Positions 24,222 to 27,074 of a stretch of 27,074 bases of DNA are shown piece after piece. How positions within the stretch are numbered: the stretch's first letter is position 1; the number at the start of each line of letters is the position of its first letter. Location of the stretch: positions 1 to 27,074 of the forward strand of contig JBNKIR010000031.1 in NCBI GenBank assembly GCA_050290785.1, in the 5' to 3' direction. The position numbers and the translations under genes are program-made. The stretch comes from JAAGZL01 sp050290785 (GTDB lineage: Bacteria; Pseudomonadota; Gammaproteobacteria; Chromatiales; Chromatiaceae). The notes beneath the pieces were generated by a model. That model ran no database searches. It saw nothing but the letters and a program-made list of their open reading frames with translations, and was not told the origin of the DNA.

Positions 24222-26185
24222 ACAGTCGCCTCGGTTCTGTTTGTTTCCGCATCCCGGCGCGCCCTGCGTGCCAGCCGGAAATATCGTTTATCCAGTGCCG
24301 CCAGCAGACCGCCCAGAGACATCAGCAGACCGCCCAGCCAGATCCAGCGTACAAATGGTTTGTGGTAGATGCGCAGACTCCATGCGCCGCCATCGCCCAA
24401 TGGCTCGCCCAGGGCCACGAACAGGTCACGGGTGAGTCCGGCGTCGATCCCGGCCTCGGTCATAGGCATGCCACTGCGGTAATTACGTTTCTCCGGATAG
24501 AGGGTGGTCAGATGGGTCCCGTCCCTGCTCACGACCACCTCTCCCCGGTCCGCGATATAGTTGGGTCCCTTGGCACGCTCGGCCCCTTTAAACATAAAGT
24601 CATATCCGCCCAGCCGGTAGCTCTGACCCTGCTCAATACGCAGATCCTTCTCCTGGCTGTAGATAGAGGTAATGGCAAGCCCCACGATGAACACCGCTAT
24701 CCCAAGATGCCCGAAGACCATGCCCCAGCCGGCGCGGCTGATGTTCCTGATGGAGCCAACCACGCCGCCCTGCTCCTTGATCCACAGGGCCGTGGTCAGA
24801 GATATCCAGATCGCCAGCACCAGCCCCAGGACCGCACCCAAGCTGAAGAAGGGTGGGACAAAGATGATAACGGCAAACCCGGCCGCCACACTGATGACCA
24901 GGGGCAGCACAAGCCTCTTCGCCAGGGCCATGCCATCGTCTCTCTTCCAGCGCGCCAGCGCGCCCACACCTATCAGGGCGGCCAGGGGTACGGAAAGGAG
25001 CACGAAGAACATATTAAAATATGGCGGACCGACCGAGATCTTGCCCACACCCAGCGCATCCATAATCAGGGGATAGAGGGTGCCCAGCAGGATGACTGCG
25101 GCCACCACCACCAACAGTATGTTATTCAGCAACAGCCCGGTCTCCCTGGAGACCATGCCGAAGTGGATAGAGCTGCGAATTTGCGAGGCGCGCCAGGAGT
25201 AGAGCAGCAGGGAACCGCCGATCACAAACGTGAGGAACAGCAGGATGAATACGCCGCGGGACGGGTCGGTGGCAAAGGCGTGCACAGAACTCAATACCCC
25301 GGAACGGACCAGGAAGGTGCCGAGCAGACTCAGGGAGAAGGCGAAGATCGCCAGCAGCACCGTCCAGGCCTTGAAGGCGCCGCGCTTCTCGGTCACCGCC
25401 AGGGAATGGATCAACGCGGTACCCACGATCCAGGGCATGAACGATGCGTTCTCCACCGGATCCCAGAACCACCAGCCACCCCAGCCCAGCTCATAATAGG
25501 CCCACCAACTGCCGAGCACTATACCCAGGGTCAGGAACACCCAGGCCACATTGGTCCAGGGCCGGGACCAGCGCGCCCAGGCCGCATCCAGACGACCGCT
25601 CAGCATGGCGGCGATGGCAAAGGCAAAGGCCACGGAAAATCCGACATATCCCATGTAGAGCAGAGGCGGATGGACGGCCAGACCAGGATCCTGCAGCAGC
25701 GGATTGAGGTCACGCCCCTCGACCGGGGGATTGGGCAAACGCTCAAACGGGTTTGAGGTAAACAGCATAAACAGCAGAAAACCCACACTGACGATACCCA
25801 TCACCCCCACCACCCGCGCCACCATGACCTCCGGCACGCTACGGCTGAACATGGTGACCACTGCGGTCCAGAGTGACAGGGTCAGGGCCCAGAACAGCAG
25901 AGACCCCTCGTGGGCGCCCCAGACCCCGCTGATCAGATAGAGGGTGGGCAGTGCGGTATTGGAATTGCTCGCCACATAGCGAATGGAGAAATCATGGGTC
26001 AGAAACCCATAGGTGAGACATACATAGCCGATGGCCATGAACAGCAGTTGCCCCATGGCGGCGGGCTTGGTCAGGGCCACCCAGGAGGCGATACCCCTGT
26101 GCGCCCCCACAATCGGGAATACGGCCTGGATCAACGCCATACACAGCGCCAGGATCAGCGCCATCTGGCCTATCTCTGGTATCAC
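24218..26185 (-). CDS. ccmF: Heme lyase CcmF
   Basis: CcmF is a polytopic membrane protein that takes heme from CcmE and helps ligate it to apocytochrome c. The 655-aa protein is full length with many hydrophobic segments. The WWD heme-binding domain, WGGWWFWDPVENASFMPW, is at about 235-252. Flanking histidines in AVHPPLLYMGY (His172) and in GTALIHSLAVTEKRG (His260) match the conserved axial ligands. The likely start is GTG at 26183-26185, forming GTGA with the ccmE stop, with GAGGGGG about 8 nt upstream. Confidence 0.96.
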   Translation of the reverse strand: MIPEIGQMALILALCMALIQAVFPIVGAHRGIASWVALTKPAAMGQLLFMAIGYVCLTYGFLTHDFSIRYVASNSNTALPTLYLISGVWGAHEGSLLFWALTLSLWTAVVTMFSRSVPEVMVARVVGVMGIVSVGFLLFMLFTSNPFERLPNPPVEGRDLNPLLQDPGLAVHPPLLYMGYVGFSVAFAFAIAAMLSGRLDAAWARWSRPWTNVAWVFLTLGIVLGSWWAYYELGWGGWWFWDPVENASFMPWIVGTALIHSLAVTEKRGAFKAWTVLLAIFAFSLSLLGTFLVRSGVLSSVHAFATDPSRGVFILLFLTFVIGGSLLLYSWRASQIRSSIHFGMVSRETGLLLNNILLVVVAAVILLGTLYPLIMDALGVGKISVGPPYFNMFFVLLSVPLAALIGVGALARWKRDDGMALAKRLVLPLVISVAAGFAVIIFVPPFFSLGAVLGLVLAIWISLTTALWIKEQGGVVGSIRNISRAGWGMVFGHLGIAVFIVGLAITSIYSQEKDLRIEQGQSYRLGGYDFMFKGAERAKGPNYIADRGEVVVSRDGTHLTTLYPEKRNYRSGMPMTEAGIDAGLTRDLFVALGEPLGDGGAWSLRIYHKPFVRWIWLGGLLMSLGGLLAALDKRYFRLARRARRDAETNRTEATV

Positions 26186-26625
26186 TGCGTGGCCCCCTCT
26201 TTCTGCTTCTGGGCCTTCTCCAACGACTCCGCCACCTCCGGCGGCATATAGTTCTCATCGTGCTTGGCCAGGACCTCGTCGGCGACAAACCCACCGTCCG
26301 GTCCCAAACGACCCTGGGCGATCACCCCCTGCCCCTCCTGGAACAGATCGGGGAGGATGCCTGTGTAGCTGACGTTGACCCGGTTCTGCATATCGGTGAC
26401 CACGAAACGCACCGTCAACTCCTTGCCCCGATCCAGGCTACCCTTCTCCACCAGACCGCCGAGACGGAAGATATGCCCCTTGGGGGCCTTGTTCTGGGCC
26501 ACCTCGGTAGGGGAAAAGTAGTATGAAAGATTGCTGTCCAGGGCGTTGAATACAAACCATGCGGCCAACCCCAGCCCGATCAACCCGGCTACCAAAAATC
26601 CAAATCGCTTATGTCTCGCCTTCAT
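26182..26625 (-). CDS. ccmE: Heme chaperone CcmE
   Basis: CcmE carries heme covalently in the periplasm from CcmABCD to CcmF. The 147-aa protein has an N-terminal membrane anchor (about 8-27) and a beta-barrel OB fold. The heme-binding HxxxY motif HDENY is at 122-126, within VLAKHDENYMPPEV. It is the usual His form, not the Cys variant. The ATG directly follows the ccmD stop (TAGATG), and GAGAGG in the end of ccmD serves as the ribosome site. The stop overlaps the ccmF GTG by 4 nt. Confidence 0.97.
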   Translation of the reverse strand: MKARHKRFGFLVAGLIGLGLAAWFVFNALDSNLSYYFSPTEVAQNKAPKGHIFRLGGLVEKGSLDRGKELTVRFVVTDMQNRVNVSYTGILPDLFQEGQGVIAQGRLGPDGGFVADEVLAKHDENYMPPEVAESLEKAQKQKEGATQ

Positions 26626-26796
26626 CTACCTCTCACTCGCACTTATTCTGGCCATACGGGCAATCCGTTTCAGGATATTGCGCCTGCGGCCCTTTAACAA
26701 CACCGGCTCTAAGACCATCAACAGGAGGGTCGCACCGAACGATCCCCACACATACAGGGCGTAACCACCCATATAGAAGAACTCTGAGACGCTCAT
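26626..26796 (-). CDS. ccmD: Heme exporter subunit CcmD (56 aa)
   Basis: CcmD is a tiny single-span membrane protein needed for release of holo-CcmE from the CcmABC complex. The frame translates to 56 residues beginning MSVSEFFYMGGYALYVWGSFG. A membrane segment covers about residues 10-35, followed by a basic tail (LLKGRRRNILKRIARMARI). GGYALYVWGSF is the family hallmark. The ATG overlaps the ccmC stop as ATGA and the TAG abuts the ccmE ATG. Size, topology and position between ccmC and ccmE all fit. A longer reading frame on the same strand across this stretch is a shadow. Confidence 0.93.
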   Translation of the reverse strand: MSVSEFFYMGGYALYVWGSFGATLLLMVLEPVLLKGRRRNILKRIARMARISASER

Positions 26797-27074
26797 TTGG
26801 CACCGCCCTCCAGCTCACGCACCCAGGTGGTATCACGTTCCCGCTCCAGGATGATGCAGCGCACCCGGGCCAGGACCACCGCAATGGCGTAGGCCCAGAA
26901 ACCCAAGGTCATGATCAGCATGGTCCAGAGCATCACCTCCTCCATGCTGGACTTGCCGCTGACGGCTACGGACGCGCCCTGATGCAGGGTGTTCCACCAC
27001 TGCACCGAGTAGTAGATGATGGGGATGTTCACCACGCCCACCAGGGCCAGGATGGCACCGGCGCGATCGGCCCG
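26793..27074 (-). CDS. ccmC: Heme transporter subunit CcmC (C-terminal part; 5' end outside window)
   Basis: Only the last 93 codons are in the window; the frame is open to its edge. CcmC delivers heme to CcmE at the periplasmic face. Visible features are VGVVNIPIIYYSVQWWNTLHQGASV, which holds the end of the WWD-related region and a conserved histidine, then a membrane segment (MLWTMLIMTLGFWAYAIAVVL) and a short charged cytoplasmic tail. The stop overlaps ccmD by 4 nt. ccmA and ccmB are expected upstream, beyond the window. Confidence 0.95.
   Translation of the reverse strand, partial: RADRAGAILALVGVVNIPIIYYSVQWWNTLHQGASVAVSGKSSMEEVMLWTMLIMTLGFWAYAIAVVLARVRCIILERERDTTWVRELEGGAK

Noticed and set aside
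24362..25756. 464-codon open frame on + opposite ccmF
   Set aside because: It is antisense to a clear CcmF, rich in Gly, His, Gln and Arg with no family motif; a product of codon bias on the coding strand.

Overview
This 27 kb window is chromosomal DNA from a gammaproteobacterium of moderate to fairly high GC. The evidence is the gene set and its order: yicC / gmk / rpoZ / spoT / ridA, then recG / ubiC / ubiA, rph next to yicC, and a system I cytochrome c maturation operon ccmCDEFGHI. A REP-type inverted repeat containing GTAGGAGCC adds to this. The lineage cannot be fixed further; the combination would suit a respiratory, possibly sulfur-oxidising, member of the group.

Layout, left to right. 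(1) 57-1343 (-) is a PAS-GGDEF diguanylate cyclase, divergent from a stand-alone hisG (1442-2314, +). A REP-like inverted repeat follows at 2334-2399. (2) 2407-9501 (-) is a leftward block: a T4 endonuclease V-like protein, a membrane GGDEF protein, a methyltransferase, recG, ubiC, ubiA, a PEBP-family protein and an unknown 112-aa protein. (3) 9589-10326 (+) holds two thiamine-linked genes, one of the MTH1187/YkoF-like family and yjbQ. A cluster of stem-loops follows. (4) 10465-14405 (-) holds gmk, rpoZ, a terminator, spoT and ridA. (5) 14459-18832 is a foreign island of about 4.3 kb. It carries an abiEi-abiEii toxin-antitoxin pair and a TOTE-type primase-helicase gene, all on +. (6) 18803-19669 (-) is yicC. 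(7) 19778-22316 (+) is a tightly packed Ser/Thr kinase, PP2C phosphatase and rph. (8) 22313-27074 (-) is ccmC(partial)-D-E-F-G-H-I, whose genes mostly overlap or abut by 1-4 nt; a 56-aa ccmD is included.

The main finding is the island. The last nine codons and stop of yicC occur twice: once as the real end of yicC (18803-18832) and once, with only synonymous differences, as an orphan fragment next to gmk (14459-14488). This is the footprint expected of site-specific integration into the 3' end of yicC, where the incoming element supplies a replacement gene end. It separates yicC from gmk, which are normally neighbours. No integrase remains. The cargo is an AbiE system with an operator array: four copies of a 13-bp palindrome or half-palindrome spaced exactly 31 bp apart, the last ending 4 nt before the abiEi start codon. 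The TOTE gene has decayed: a one-base deletion near 18525 and a later in-frame TAG at 18714 remove the C-terminal helicase motifs.
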